A DNA stretch of 64,000 nt from CAJBIL01 sp049295655 (lineage in GTDB: Bacteria; Pseudomonadota; Gammaproteobacteria; Burkholderiales; Rhodocyclaceae), in contig JBAQRB010000024.1 in NCBI GenBank assembly GCA_049295655.1, positions 3,094 to 67,093 on the forward strand. Direction: 5' to 3'. Below the pieces are notes generated by a model that saw only the letters and a list, made by a program, of their open reading frames with translations, was not told the origin of the DNA and searched no databases. Each line of letters starts with the position of its first letter. Position 1 is the first letter of the stretch. Made by a program: the position numbers and the translations under genes. Positions 25,467 to 33,985 of the stretch are shown here, one piece after another.

Positions 25467-28040
25467 ATGGAAGTCTCTCGCATCCGCGCCTTGCGCGGCC
25501 CCAACCTGTGGAGCCGGCACACGGCCATCGAAGCCATCGTCTCCTGCAGCGAAGCCGAACGTGCGATTGGCGGCATCGCCGGTTTTGAAGCCCGCTTGCG
25601 CGAACGCTTCCCGGAAATCGCCGTCCTCCAGCCGGCCGGCCATGACGACGCGGTCAGCATGGCGCATGTGCTGGAATTCGCGGCACTGGGGCTGCAGGCG
25701 CAGGCCGGCTGCCCGGTGACCTTCAGCCGCACGGCGCAAACGCTGGAGAGCGGCATCTATCAGGTGATCGTCGAATACAGCGAGGAAGTCGTTGGCCGGC
25801 TCGCCTTCGAACTGGCACAGCAGTTGTGCCGTGCAGCGGTCGATGACAGCCCGTTCGATCTGGCCGACGCACTGTACCGCCTGCGCGAACTCGACGAGGA
25901 CGTACGCCTCGGGCCGAGTACCGGCGCCATCGTTTACGCCGCCGTCGCGCGCGGCATCCCCTACCGCCGGCTGACCGAAGGCAGCATGGTTCAGTTCGGC
26001 TGGGGCAGCAGGCAGCGGCGCATCCAGGCCGCCGAAACCGACCAGACCAGCGCGGTCGCCGAAGCCATCGCGCAGGACAAGGAGCTGACCAAGATCCTGC
26101 TGCACGCCGCTGGCGTGCCCGTACCGACCGGACGACCAGTACTCAGTGCGGAAGACGCCTGGGCAGCCGCCTGCGAGATTGGCGGGCCGGTCGTCGTCAA
26201 GCCGCAGGACGGCAATCAGGGCAAGGGCATCTCGGTCAATCTCATGACGCGCGAGCAGGTCGAGTCGGCTTACGCCGCCGCCGTCGAGGTCAGCGACGAC
26301 GTGCTCGTCGAACGCTTCCTTCCGGGCTACGATTACCGCGTGCTGGTGATCGGCAACAAGCTGATCGCCGCCGCCCGCCGCGAACCGCCGACGGTGGTCG
26401 GCGACGGCGTGCGCAGCGTGCGCGAGCTCGTCGAGCTGGTCAATAGCGACCCGAAGCGCGGCGAAGGCCATGCCACGTCGCTGACCAAAATCCGTTTCGA
26501 CGACATCGCCCTCGCCCGCCTGGCAAACGAAGGGCTGACTGCCGATTCCGTTCCGGCCAAAGGGATGCGCGTCGTCCTGCGCAACAATGCCAATCTATCG
26601 ACCGGCGGTACGGCCACCGACGTCACCGACGACGTGCACCCCGACTTTGCCGCGCGCGCCATTGCTGCGGCGCAAACCATCGGTCTCGATATCGCTGGCG
26701 TCGACGTCGTCTGCGACAGCGTCCTGCGGCCACTCGAGGACCAGGGCGGCGGCATCGTCGAACTGAATGCTGCACCCGGCCTGCGCATGCACCTGCAGCC
26801 CTCGTTCGGCAAGGGACGCGCCGTCGGCGAGGCAATCATCGCCAACATGTTCGCCGATGGCGACGATGCGCGCATCCCGCTCGTCGCCGTCGCCGGCACC
26901 AACGGCAAGACCACGACCGTTCGCCTGATCGGCAGCATTCTCGGCCACCATGGCCTGCGCGTCGGGATGACCAGCACCGATGGCGTCTATATCGAGGGGC
27001 AGCGCATCGACACCGGCGATTGCAGCGGCCCGAAGAGCGCAAAGAATGTCCTGCTCCATCCCGACGTCGATGCGGCGGTCTTCGAGACCGCGCGCGGCGG
27101 CGTGCTGCGCGAAGGATTGGGCTTTGATCGCTGCGACGTTGCGGTAGTCACCAACATCGGCATGGGCGACCATCTCGGCCTGTCGTACATCAGCACGGTC
27201 GAGGACCTCTCGGTCGTCAAGCGGGTCATCGTCCAGAACGTCAAACCGGACACCGGTGTCGCCGTGCTCAACGCCGCCGATCCGATGGTCGTGTGCATGG
27301 CCAAGGCCTGCGCCGGCAAAGTCACCTTCTTCGCCTGCGACCGCAACCAGCCGGTGATGGCCATGCACCGGGCGCAGGGCAAACGCGTGGTTTACCTCGA
27401 CGGCGATGCGATCATCGCTTCCGAGGGGGGCGTCGAACAGCGCATTGCACTGGCACAAATTCCGGTCACCCAGAATGGCGCCATCGGCTTCCAGATCGAA
27501 AATGCCATGGCGGCGGTCGGCGCCGGCTGGGCGCTTGGTGTCGACTGGGCGACGATCCGAACCGGCCTGGCCGGTTTCATGAACGACGCGCAAAGCGCAC
27601 CGGGGCGCTTCAACCTGTTCAGTTACCGCGGCGCGACGCTGATCGCCGACTACGGCCACAATCCCGATGCGATTCAAGCGCTGGTTGGCGCCATTGACAA
27701 CCTGCCGGCCAAGCGGCGCTGCGTGGTGATCAGCGGCGCAGGGGACCGGCGCGACGAGGACATCCGCCAGCAAACCGAGATCCTCGGCGACGCCTTTGAC
27801 ACGGTCGTTCTCTATCAGGATCAGTGCCAGCGTGGCCGCGCCGACGGTGAGGTGCTCGCCCTGCTGCGCGATGGACTGAAAAATGCCAAGCGCACCAGCG
27901 AAGTCAAGGAGATCACCGGCGAGTTCCTGGCCATCGACACGGCGCTCGCCAGCCTCCAGGCCGGCGATCTGTGCCTGATCCTGATCGATCAGGTCGAGGA
28001 AGCGCTGGCGCACATCGCCAGGCGGGTGGACGAAGGCTGA
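25467..28040 (+). CDS. cphA: Cyanophycin synthetase
   Basis: An 857-residue enzyme that builds the multi-L-arginyl-poly-L-aspartate storage polymer. It has the CphA N-terminal domain (SRIRALRGPNLWSRHTAIEAIV), an ATP-grasp domain that activates aspartate chains (VVKPQDGNQGKGI, IVELNAAPGLRMHLQPS), and a complete Mur-ligase half with P-loop AGTNGKTTTVRLIG and the C-terminal domain from NLFSYRGATLIADYGHNPDAI to the end. The ATG at 25467, with GAGGAAA before it, is preferred over an ATG 15 codons upstream. No cyanophycinase or isoaspartyl dipeptidase gene is in the window. A repeat element follows immediately. Confidence 0.93.
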   Translation: MEVSRIRALRGPNLWSRHTAIEAIVSCSEAERAIGGIAGFEARLRERFPEIAVLQPAGHDDAVSMAHVLEFAALGLQAQAGCPVTFSRTAQTLESGIYQVIVEYSEEVVGRLAFELAQQLCRAAVDDSPFDLADALYRLRELDEDVRLGPSTGAIVYAAVARGIPYRRLTEGSMVQFGWGSRQRRIQAAETDQTSAVAEAIAQDKELTKILLHAAGVPVPTGRPVLSAEDAWAAACEIGGPVVVKPQDGNQGKGISVNLMTREQVESAYAAAVEVSDDVLVERFLPGYDYRVLVIGNKLIAAARREPPTVVGDGVRSVRELVELVNSDPKRGEGHATSLTKIRFDDIALARLANEGLTADSVPAKGMRVVLRNNANLSTGGTATDVTDDVHPDFAARAIAAAQTIGLDIAGVDVVCDSVLRPLEDQGGGIVELNAAPGLRMHLQPSFGKGRAVGEAIIANMFADGDDARIPLVAVAGTNGKTTTVRLIGSILGHHGLRVGMTSTDGVYIEGQRIDTGDCSGPKSAKNVLLHPDVDAAVFETARGGVLREGLGFDRCDVAVVTNIGMGDHLGLSYISTVEDLSVVKRVIVQNVKPDTGVAVLNAADPMVVCMAKACAGKVTFFACDRNQPVMAMHRAQGKRVVYLDGDAIIASEGGVEQRIALAQIPVTQNGAIGFQIENAMAAVGAGWALGVDWATIRTGLAGFMNDAQSAPGRFNLFSYRGATLIADYGHNPDAIQALVGAIDNLPAKRRCVVISGAGDRRDEDIRQQTEILGDAFDTVVLYQDQCQRGRADGEVLALLRDGLKNAKRTSEVKEITGEFLAIDTALASLQAGDLCLILIDQVEEALAHIARRVDEG

Positions 28041-28161
28041 TTGACCGCGGCGACACGGCGTGCACGGCGAAGAACCTCGATTCTTCAGACGCGCAACAAG
28101 AGATACCAAAGCAATACAAGCCACTGGCTTTTCGCCGTGTACGCCGTGTCGCCGTGGTTAA
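28041..28161. repeat. Long intergenic inverted repeat, copy 3 (GGCG(T)ACAC variant)
   Basis: Two 31-nt arms (28041-28071 and 28131-28161) are inverted copies matching at 28 positions, with 59 nt between them. The layout is the same as in copies 1 and 2: a TTAACCAC end, then 8-9 nt units, here GGCGACAC and GGCGTACAC, then GGCGAA. It begins directly after the cphA stop codon and is followed by GCTTTTT. It lies between convergent genes and could act as a terminator. Confidence 0.75.
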
Positions 28162-28174
28162 CCGCTTTTTAAAA

Positions 28175-29215
28175 TCACTCCGCCGGCTGCCGAACCGGCA
28201 GCGTGATGCGGAAAGCGGTTCCCTTGCCCACCTCGCTGGACACCTCGATTCGCCCGTGGTGCTTCTGCACGATGCCATAGGACAGCGACAGGCCGAGCCC
28301 GGTCCCCTGCCCGATCGGCTTGGTGGTAAAAAATGGGTCAAAAATCTTCTGCATGTTTTCCGGTGGAATGCCGCAGCCATCGTCGGCGATTTCGATCCAT
28401 ACGGTGTCGTGATCGCCCATTCCGCTGCGCACGAAAATCTTGCCGCGCCGCTCGCTGCTCATGGCGTGCGCCGAGTTGACCAGCAGGTTCATGAAAATCT
28501 GATTCAGTTGCGAGGCCATGCACTCGACCTGCGGAATATCGCCATATTCCTTGACGACGTCGGCCTTGTAACGGATTTCGTTGGCGACGATATTGAGCGT
28601 CGAATCGATGCCCTGATGCAGATCGGCCCAGAGATACTTCCCTTCGTCGGTATGCGAGAAGTCCTTCAGATCCTGAACGATCTTCTTCACCCGGTCGATG
28701 CCTTCTTTCGATTCGGCGAGGATCGCCAGCATGTCGGTTTTCAGGTAATCGACATCCAGCCGTCGACGGAGCTCGGCCAGCGCATCGCGTTCGGCCTGCG
28801 GCAAAGCGGCCTCCGCCGACTCGTAGGCAGCGATCAACTCGAGCAGGTCGCCGGCATAGTCGCCCAGCGTTGACAGGTTCGAATTGACGTAGCCAATCGG
28901 GTTGTTGATTTCGTGCGCCACCCCCGCCGCCAGCTGGCCGATCGACGCCATTTTCTCGGATTGCAGCAACTGGTTGTGTGCCTGCTCGAGCTTGCCGATC
29001 AGTACGGTCTGCTCGTCTTTCTCGCGCAGCAGCGCTTCGTGGCGCTGCGTCAACTCGCTCGACATGATATCCAGCGAGCGCTCGACCAGCACTCTGTCGC
29101 TATCGGCCTTGCCGTAGGCTTCATTGACCGCGGCAATGAAGGCGTGCCAGTTCTCTGGAATATCCTTGAGGGAACCAAAATTCCGCCGGATCTGGCGTTC
29201 AAGCAAGCGATGCAT
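28175..29215 (-). CDS. Soluble sensor histidine kinase
   Basis: A 346-residue kinase without membrane segments. An N-terminal region with predicted coiled coil (ELTQRHEALLREKDEQ...QLLQSEK) leads to the H-box AAGVAHEINNPIGYV, the linker VKKIVQDLKDFSH, an N-box (LLVNSAHAMSS), DDGCGIPPENM, FFTTKPIGQGTGLGLSLSYGIV and a normal end. The core is closely similar to that of the kinase at 35296-37146 in the same gene group, so the two arose by duplication. It is the last gene of the signalling group, 104 nt after the REC-GspE gene, and may have a partly separate message. Confidence 0.9.
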   Translation of the reverse strand: MHRLLERQIRRNFGSLKDIPENWHAFIAAVNEAYGKADSDRVLVERSLDIMSSELTQRHEALLREKDEQTVLIGKLEQAHNQLLQSEKMASIGQLAAGVAHEINNPIGYVNSNLSTLGDYAGDLLELIAAYESAEAALPQAERDALAELRRRLDVDYLKTDMLAILAESKEGIDRVKKIVQDLKDFSHTDEGKYLWADLHQGIDSTLNIVANEIRYKADVVKEYGDIPQVECMASQLNQIFMNLLVNSAHAMSSERRGKIFVRSGMGDHDTVWIEIADDGCGIPPENMQKIFDPFFTTKPIGQGTGLGLSLSYGIVQKHHGRIEVSSEVGKGTAFRITLPVRQPAE

Positions 29216-29319
29216 TTTTTACTCCAGAAGTTTCGCGCCGTCAGTTTTCCGCCTCGCCATGACAATCGCTGTTTTTTCAGTTACCGCCCGACTGCTCGCG
29301 CCGCGCCGGAGCGCGGCTC

Positions 29320-31551
29320 TTATTCCGGTTCCGGCCCGAGGACGCGGAGCACTTCCGCGAGGCTCGTCTCACCGAGCGAAACCTTCTTCCAGGCATCGAC
29401 CCACAGCGATTCATGGCCACTCGAACGCGCGTGCGCGGCGATCTCCTTGATGCTGGCACTGCGCGCAATCAGGTCGCGCATGGCTTCATCCGGCAACAGT
29501 ATTTCGTACAACCCGAGCCGGCCGCGGTAACCGCTGCCGGCGCATTCGGCGCAACCCAGCCCGACGAAGCTGGCGACCGGCTGGGAGCGGAAAAGTGGGC
29601 CGAGGCGCGCGGCTGCCGCGGCATCGAAGGCGATTTCATGGCGGCAGTGGCGGCAGATCCGGCGTACCAGCCGCTGCGCGATGACGCCCTCGAGCGCGCT
29701 GGCCACGATGAAGGGTTTCAGACCGAGATCGAGCAGGCGGGCAATCGTCGCCAGCGCCGAATTGGTATGCAGCGTGGATAACACCTGATGGCCGGTCAAC
29801 GCTGCGTGAAACGCCACCTCGGCCGTTTCGAAGTCGCGAATCTCGCCGATCAGCACGACATCCGGATCCTGCCGCAGGATCGAGCGCAGCACCACCGGAA
29901 AGGATAGCCCGATCTTCTCGCGGACCAGCACCTGACCAGCCATGTCGAGGTAGTACTCGACCGGATCCTCGATCGTGATGTAGTTCTTGGTGGGCGAAGC
30001 ATTGGCCTGCAGCAATGAATACAGGGTGGTCGTCTTGCCGCTGCCAGTCGGCCCGGTGGCCAGCAGCAGGCCTTGCGGCTTGTCGACCATGGCCCGTACC
30101 TTGACCAACCCGTTCTCGCCGAAACCGAGCCCGGCCAGACTGAGTACCGCCGAATTACGGTCGAGGATGCGCATGACCACTTTTTCACCGTTGATCGTCG
30201 GCAGCGTCGAGATACGCAGATCGACGATGCGGACCGGCGACTTGACCGTAAGGCGCCCGTCCTGCGGCCGGCGGCGCTCCGAGATGTCGAGCTCGGCCAT
30301 GATCTTCAGGCGGGAGACCAGCGGACTGTGCAGCGCGTGGGGAATGTGGATCTTGTCGTGCAGGACGCCATCGATACGCAGCCGCACCACGACGTTCTTG
30401 GTGCGCGGCTGGATGTGGATGTCGGATGCGCCGAGGCGCATGGCCTCGAGAATAATCGCGTTGGCCAGCCGGATGGCCGGCAGTTCGATGCACGAGGCCA
30501 GCAGTTCGTCGAGCGGCACGTTGTCCTCGTCGTCGATGACGATCTCGATGCCTTCGTAGGGATCGACGCTGCCGGCCAGGGTCTCGAGGTCGCGGATGTC
30601 GACGCCGTCGCTGTCGCCGTACACCTCGACAATTTTAGCGCGGATGGCCGCGGCGTCAGCCATCACTACCTTGAGGTCGAGTCCGGCGGTGAACCGGACA
30701 TCGTCGATCAGGCCGGCGTCCATCGGGTCGGCGACCGCCAGCATCAGCCGGCGACCTTCGAGCTTGAGCGGCACGACCAGTTGTTTGTCGCAGAAGCTGC
30801 GCGGAATCAGCTCGGCGACGACGCTATCGACGCGAAATTCGCTGAGCGCCACTTCCTCGACCAGCAGGTCTTCGCGCAAAATCTTGCGCAGCGACTTCTC
30901 GGCGACCCAGCCGCGATCGAGCAGCAGCTTGATCAGCGGCTCCTTGTGGATGCCCTGCAGGCGAGTCAGCTCCTGCAACTGCGCGCTGGACAGCAGATTC
31001 TTCTTGTGCAGCATCATGCCGAGCTGGCTGCGGTTGGAGACAGCGAGGCGCGAGAGCGCCGTGATCTCCTTCGACTTCTTGGCATTCTCGAGGCTGAGCG
31101 CCCGGTTCTTCTGCACCAGATCGAACTGCTCCAGCGCCAACGCGACCGTCACCCGCAGATCATCGTCGTTCCACGGCTTGAGGATGAATTTGTAGACGGC
31201 GCCCTCGTTGACGGCGCCCATCACCGCCCCGGTGTCGGCATGGCCGGTGAGCATGATGCGCAGGGTATCCGGATGGCGGTGCTTGACCTCCTTGAGCAAC
31301 TCGGCGCCGTTCATGCCGGGCATCATGTAGTCGCTGATCACGACATGGACCGGCGCCTCAGTCAGCCGCTCCAGCGCCTCCTTGCTGTCGCCGGCGGTGA
31401 GAACCTCATAAGCTTCGGAACGGAACGTACGGGTCAGCGCCTTGAGAATACCGGGCTCGTCGTCGACGATCAGGATGCGATAACGTTTCGCCGGCGCAGT
31501 CTCGTGCGGCGCGTCGCCTTGTCCGGTGAAATAGGCGGCGTAGTTGCTCAT
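29320..31551 (-). CDS. Response-regulator REC domain fused to a GspE/PilB-type secretion ATPase
   Basis: A 743-residue fusion. REC (about residues 24-140) has ILIVDDEPG with D30/D31, phosphoacceptor D74 in VVISDYMMPGMNG and a late lysine in FILKPWNDDD. An MshEN/T2SSE-N-like region follows (about 165-320; QLGMMLHKKNLLSSAQLQEL, then PLIKLLLDRGWVAEKSLRKIL). A full GspE ATPase domain comes next, with SDIHIQPRTKNVVVRLRIDG, Walker A TGPTGSGKTTT, Walker B DVVLIGEIRD, TGHQVLSTLHTN and a zinc-binding CRHC...CAEC pair. Such ATPases drive type II secretion or type IV pilus motors, but no pilin, platform or secretin gene is nearby. The combination suggests a motor or regulator gated by phosphorylation and possibly c-di-GMP. 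Confidence 0.9.
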   Translation of the reverse strand: MSNYAAYFTGQGDAPHETAPAKRYRILIVDDEPGILKALTRTFRSEAYEVLTAGDSKEALERLTEAPVHVVISDYMMPGMNGAELLKEVKHRHPDTLRIMLTGHADTGAVMGAVNEGAVYKFILKPWNDDDLRVTVALALEQFDLVQKNRALSLENAKKSKEITALSRLAVSNRSQLGMMLHKKNLLSSAQLQELTRLQGIHKEPLIKLLLDRGWVAEKSLRKILREDLLVEEVALSEFRVDSVVAELIPRSFCDKQLVVPLKLEGRRLMLAVADPMDAGLIDDVRFTAGLDLKVVMADAAAIRAKIVEVYGDSDGVDIRDLETLAGSVDPYEGIEIVIDDEDNVPLDELLASCIELPAIRLANAIILEAMRLGASDIHIQPRTKNVVVRLRIDGVLHDKIHIPHALHSPLVSRLKIMAELDISERRRPQDGRLTVKSPVRIVDLRISTLPTINGEKVVMRILDRNSAVLSLAGLGFGENGLVKVRAMVDKPQGLLLATGPTGSGKTTTLYSLLQANASPTKNYITIEDPVEYYLDMAGQVLVREKIGLSFPVVLRSILRQDPDVVLIGEIRDFETAEVAFHAALTGHQVLSTLHTNSALATIARLLDLGLKPFIVASALEGVIAQRLVRRICRHCRHEIAFDAAAAARLGPLFRSQPVASFVGLGCAECAGSGYRGRLGLYEILLPDEAMRDLIARSASIKEIAAHARSSGHESLWVDAWKKVSLGETSLAEVLRVLGPEPE

Positions 31552-31558
31552 TGTCCAC

Positions 31559-32752
31559 TCATACAGGGAGTTCGATCATCACCGTCGTGCCACCTTCGAT
31601 CGGATTGAGCACCGACAGCGAACCGCTGTGCGCGAGAATGATGTCGCGCGCCACCGTCAGCCCAAGTCCGCTGCCGCTACCCACCGCGCGGGTGGTAAAA
31701 AAAGGATCGAAGACTCGCGGCATCACGTCTTCCGGGATGCCCGGGCCGTTATCCGCAATGCGCACCGTGATCCGCTCGGCAGTCGCCCGCGTGCAAACGC
31801 TGACCCGACCCTGCTCGCCGACCGCCAGCAGGGCGTTCTGCAGGATATTGAGAAAGGCCTGGTTGAGGTGGCCGGGCAGGCACAGCAGGGGCGGCAGCGC
31901 GGCAAAATCGGCGTCGAGGGTCACACCAGCCGGTTTTTGCCCGCCGATCACCGAAAGCAGCGATTCGAGCTGCGCGTTGAGATCGACGATCTGCTCGTCG
32001 GGCTGGTCGATGCTGGAAAACCCCTTGAGATCCTTGACGATGCGCGCGATGCGATCGATTCCGGCGCGCGAATCCTTGAACAGTTCGGCAAAGTCATCGA
32101 GCGCGAAGTCGAGGTCAAGTGCCTTCCATGCCTCGGCAGGCACCGACGGGCGAAGCTCGGCAAAATCGGCGACGTAGCGCTCGGCCGACGACAGATTGCT
32201 GCTGATGAAACCGAGCGGATTGTTGATTTCGTGCGCCACACCGGCTGCCAGCTGACCGATCGAGGCGAGGCGCTCGGCCTGATAGAGCTGGCGTTGCCGC
32301 TCGTCGATAATCACCAATTGCTCCTTGACCTTGGCATCGAGCGCTTCAGACAGTTCACGGTATCTCGTTTCAGAGGCTTTCAGCGCTGCGTTCTGCTGTT
32401 GCAGCTTGGCGTAGTCGGCGCGGATGGCCTCCATGTGCAGATCGGAAACCATGCGAAAGCGGGCGCGCGAGAGCAGCCCCCAGCGTACGGCGCGGGCGGC
32501 GGCGGCCAGCGCTTCGGGCGCGCAGGCGCAGGCGAGAAACCCCACCGGCTCGAGTTCCAGGATCAGCGGCGCGCGGAGCGTGCCGGCGAGAAGCGGGCTA
32601 TCGGCACCGCCAAAGCGCACCCCACCCGCGTCGAGCACCGCCACCGGGCTGCCCAGCATGGCCTGCAGGGCCGTCGCCATCTCGTCGGCGTCCCGGATCG
32701 TGATCAGATCGTCGAGGATGAAGTCACGGTCGAAGGCGACGTCGCTGCTCAT
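31559..32752 (-). CDS. Soluble sensor histidine kinase with N-terminal ligand-type domain
   Basis: A 397-residue kinase. Residues about 1-110 form a small sensory domain (ALQAMLGSPVAVLDAGGVRF..., ending AVRWGLLSRARF) that resembles PocR/GAF-like input modules without an exact assignment. A coiled coil is followed by the H-box AAGVAHEINNPLGFI, IVKDLKGFSSID, an N-box (NILQNALLAVG), DNGPGIPEDVM and FFTTRAVGSGSGLGLTVARDII. The start at 32752 overlaps the stop of the GTPase gene (ATGA), so both are made from one message. An upstream in-frame extension of 15 codons runs inside the GTPase gene and is rejected. Confidence 0.9.
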   Translation of the reverse strand: MSSDVAFDRDFILDDLITIRDADEMATALQAMLGSPVAVLDAGGVRFGGADSPLLAGTLRAPLILELEPVGFLACACAPEALAAAARAVRWGLLSRARFRMVSDLHMEAIRADYAKLQQQNAALKASETRYRELSEALDAKVKEQLVIIDERQRQLYQAERLASIGQLAAGVAHEINNPLGFISSNLSSAERYVADFAELRPSVPAEAWKALDLDFALDDFAELFKDSRAGIDRIARIVKDLKGFSSIDQPDEQIVDLNAQLESLLSVIGGQKPAGVTLDADFAALPPLLCLPGHLNQAFLNILQNALLAVGEQGRVSVCTRATAERITVRIADNGPGIPEDVMPRVFDPFFTTRAVGSGSGLGLTVARDIILAHSGSLSVLNPIEGGTTVMIELPV

Positions 32753-33405
32753 GCGGGGGCTCCGCCGATCACTGCGGCGACGAAGCGGTCTTCGCACAGC
32801 CCGTGCTCACGGGCCAGGCCAAACTCGTCCGCGTAGCGTTGCCAGACGCCGTGGAGCAGCGCGGCGCAGGTTTCACGCACCCCCTGCCCCTGGACTGCCG
32901 CCGAAAATATCAGCGGCCACGGCGCCCCGGCGTAACGCTTGCGGATCTCGTCCTCGGGCAGGATGTCCTGCAGGTCGCGCTTGTTGAACTGGACAACGAG
33001 CGGCAAACGATCGAGGTCAAGGCCGACCCGCGCGAGGTTCTCGACGAGATTGTCGAACGCCTCGCCGTTATTGGTCGACTGCGTGCGCTGCGAATCGGCG
33101 ACAAAAACCACGCCGTCGGCCCGCGACAACACCGCCTTGCGGGTGCCGTCATGCGCCACTTGCCCAGGCACCGTAAATAGACGAAAACGGATGGTCAGCC
33201 CCGACGAGGTACGAAAGCCGAGCGGTAGGAGGTCAAAAAACAGCGTACGGTCGTGCTGCGTCTCGAGCGTCATCAATTCCCCCTTCATTTCGGCGCCGAC
33301 CAGATCGTGCAACTGCATCAGGTTGGTCGTCTTGCCGCTCTGCGCCGGCCCGTAATAGACCAGTTTGAAGGTGAGGCGATTGGCCTCGCGCACAAGTTCC
33401 GGCAT
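32749..33405 (-). CDS. MglA-like small GTPase
   Basis: A 218-residue Ras-like GTPase of the bacterial MglA type. It has the P-loop YYGPAQSGKTTNL, LETQHDRTLFFDLLPLG, a G3 region reading TVPGQVAHDGTRK, VFVADSQ, and G4 NKRD. The usual G3 aspartate is replaced by Thr-Val-Pro-Gly, as is typical of MglA. MglA proteins switch cell polarity and motility together with the MglB GTPase-activating protein; no MglB/roadblock gene is visible here. The start overlaps the preceding regulator's stop (TGATG) and its stop overlaps the kinase start, so the product is tied to the signalling genes. Confidence 0.9.
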   Translation of the reverse strand: MPELVREANRLTFKLVYYGPAQSGKTTNLMQLHDLVGAEMKGELMTLETQHDRTLFFDLLPLGFRTSSGLTIRFRLFTVPGQVAHDGTRKAVLSRADGVVFVADSQRTQSTNNGEAFDNLVENLARVGLDLDRLPLVVQFNKRDLQDILPEDEIRKRYAGAPWPLIFSAAVQGQGVRETCAALLHGVWQRYADEFGLAREHGLCEDRFVAAVIGGAPA

Positions 33406-33983
33406 CAGGGCCGCTCCCGCGCCTGAACTTGTTCCTCGGCATCGAACAGGGACTCGTCGAGCAGAACCGAACCGTCCGGCCCCCATTTGACCTTGGTAAT
33501 CCCCGGCTCGTCGGCTTCCAGACGCTGCATTTCGATTTCCTCGACGCTCATGTCGCCCTGCAGCAGGCGCGCCTCGTCGGCCAGACGGCGGTCTTCAAGG
33601 AGTTGCTCGTGCCGCGTCAAACCCAGCCTGACCGTGGCCACCAGATTGTCGTCGTCCCACGGCTTGGTGAGATAGCGAAAAATTTCGGCCTCATTGAGCG
33701 CGCTCATCAGCGCATCGAAATCGGTCGATGCCGAAAGAATCAGGCGCACGCTATCCGGCTGCAACTGCCGTACTCTCTTCAAAAAGGTTACCCCATCCAT
33801 CGGCGGCATGCGGAAGTCGGAGATGACCAGATCGAACATCGTGTTACCGAGCCGCTCAAGCGCCAAACGCGGGTCGTCGAACGTCTCGAGATGCAGATCT
33901 TCGCCGGCGAAGGCACGCTGCAGCGTGCGGCGCAACGCCCTGAGCACGTTGTTTTCGTCGTCTACGATCAGCATTCGTTTCAT
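33405..33983 (-). CDS. REC-domain response regulator with short C-terminal tail
   Basis: A 192-residue regulator: MLIVDDENNVLRALRR, the phosphoacceptor in LVISDFRMPPMDG, and a late lysine in FRYLTKPWDDDNL. After REC comes a helical segment and an acidic tail of about 50 residues (SVEEIEMQRLEADEPG...DESLFDAEEQ) with no recognised output domain. The ATG at 33983 has GGAAG before it; a GTG two codons upstream overlaps the previous stop (GTGA) and is the alternative. It sits between an HD-GYP regulator and the GTPase gene, overlapping the latter. Confidence 0.88.
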   Translation of the reverse strand: MKRMLIVDDENNVLRALRRTLQRAFAGEDLHLETFDDPRLALERLGNTMFDLVISDFRMPPMDGVTFLKRVRQLQPDSVRLILSASTDFDALMSALNEAEIFRYLTKPWDDDNLVATVRLGLTRHEQLLEDRRLADEARLLQGDMSVEEIEMQRLEADEPGITKVKWGPDGSVLLDESLFDAEEQVQARERP

Positions 33984-33985
33984 TT

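Noticed and set aside
29300..29317. GCCGCGC-N4-GCGCGGC hairpin after the REC-GspE gene
   Set aside because: No T-run is adjacent on either strand, and such short GC-rich dyads arise by chance at this base composition. It may still partly separate the last kinase gene.
29320..31551. Part of a complete type II secretion or type IV pilus operon
   Set aside because: No pilin, prepilin peptidase, platform protein or secretin gene is present anywhere in the window.
30073..31608. A 511-codon open frame on the plus strand
   Set aside because: It is the antisense image of the REC-GspE gene, rich in Asp, His, Gln and Arg without any motif.
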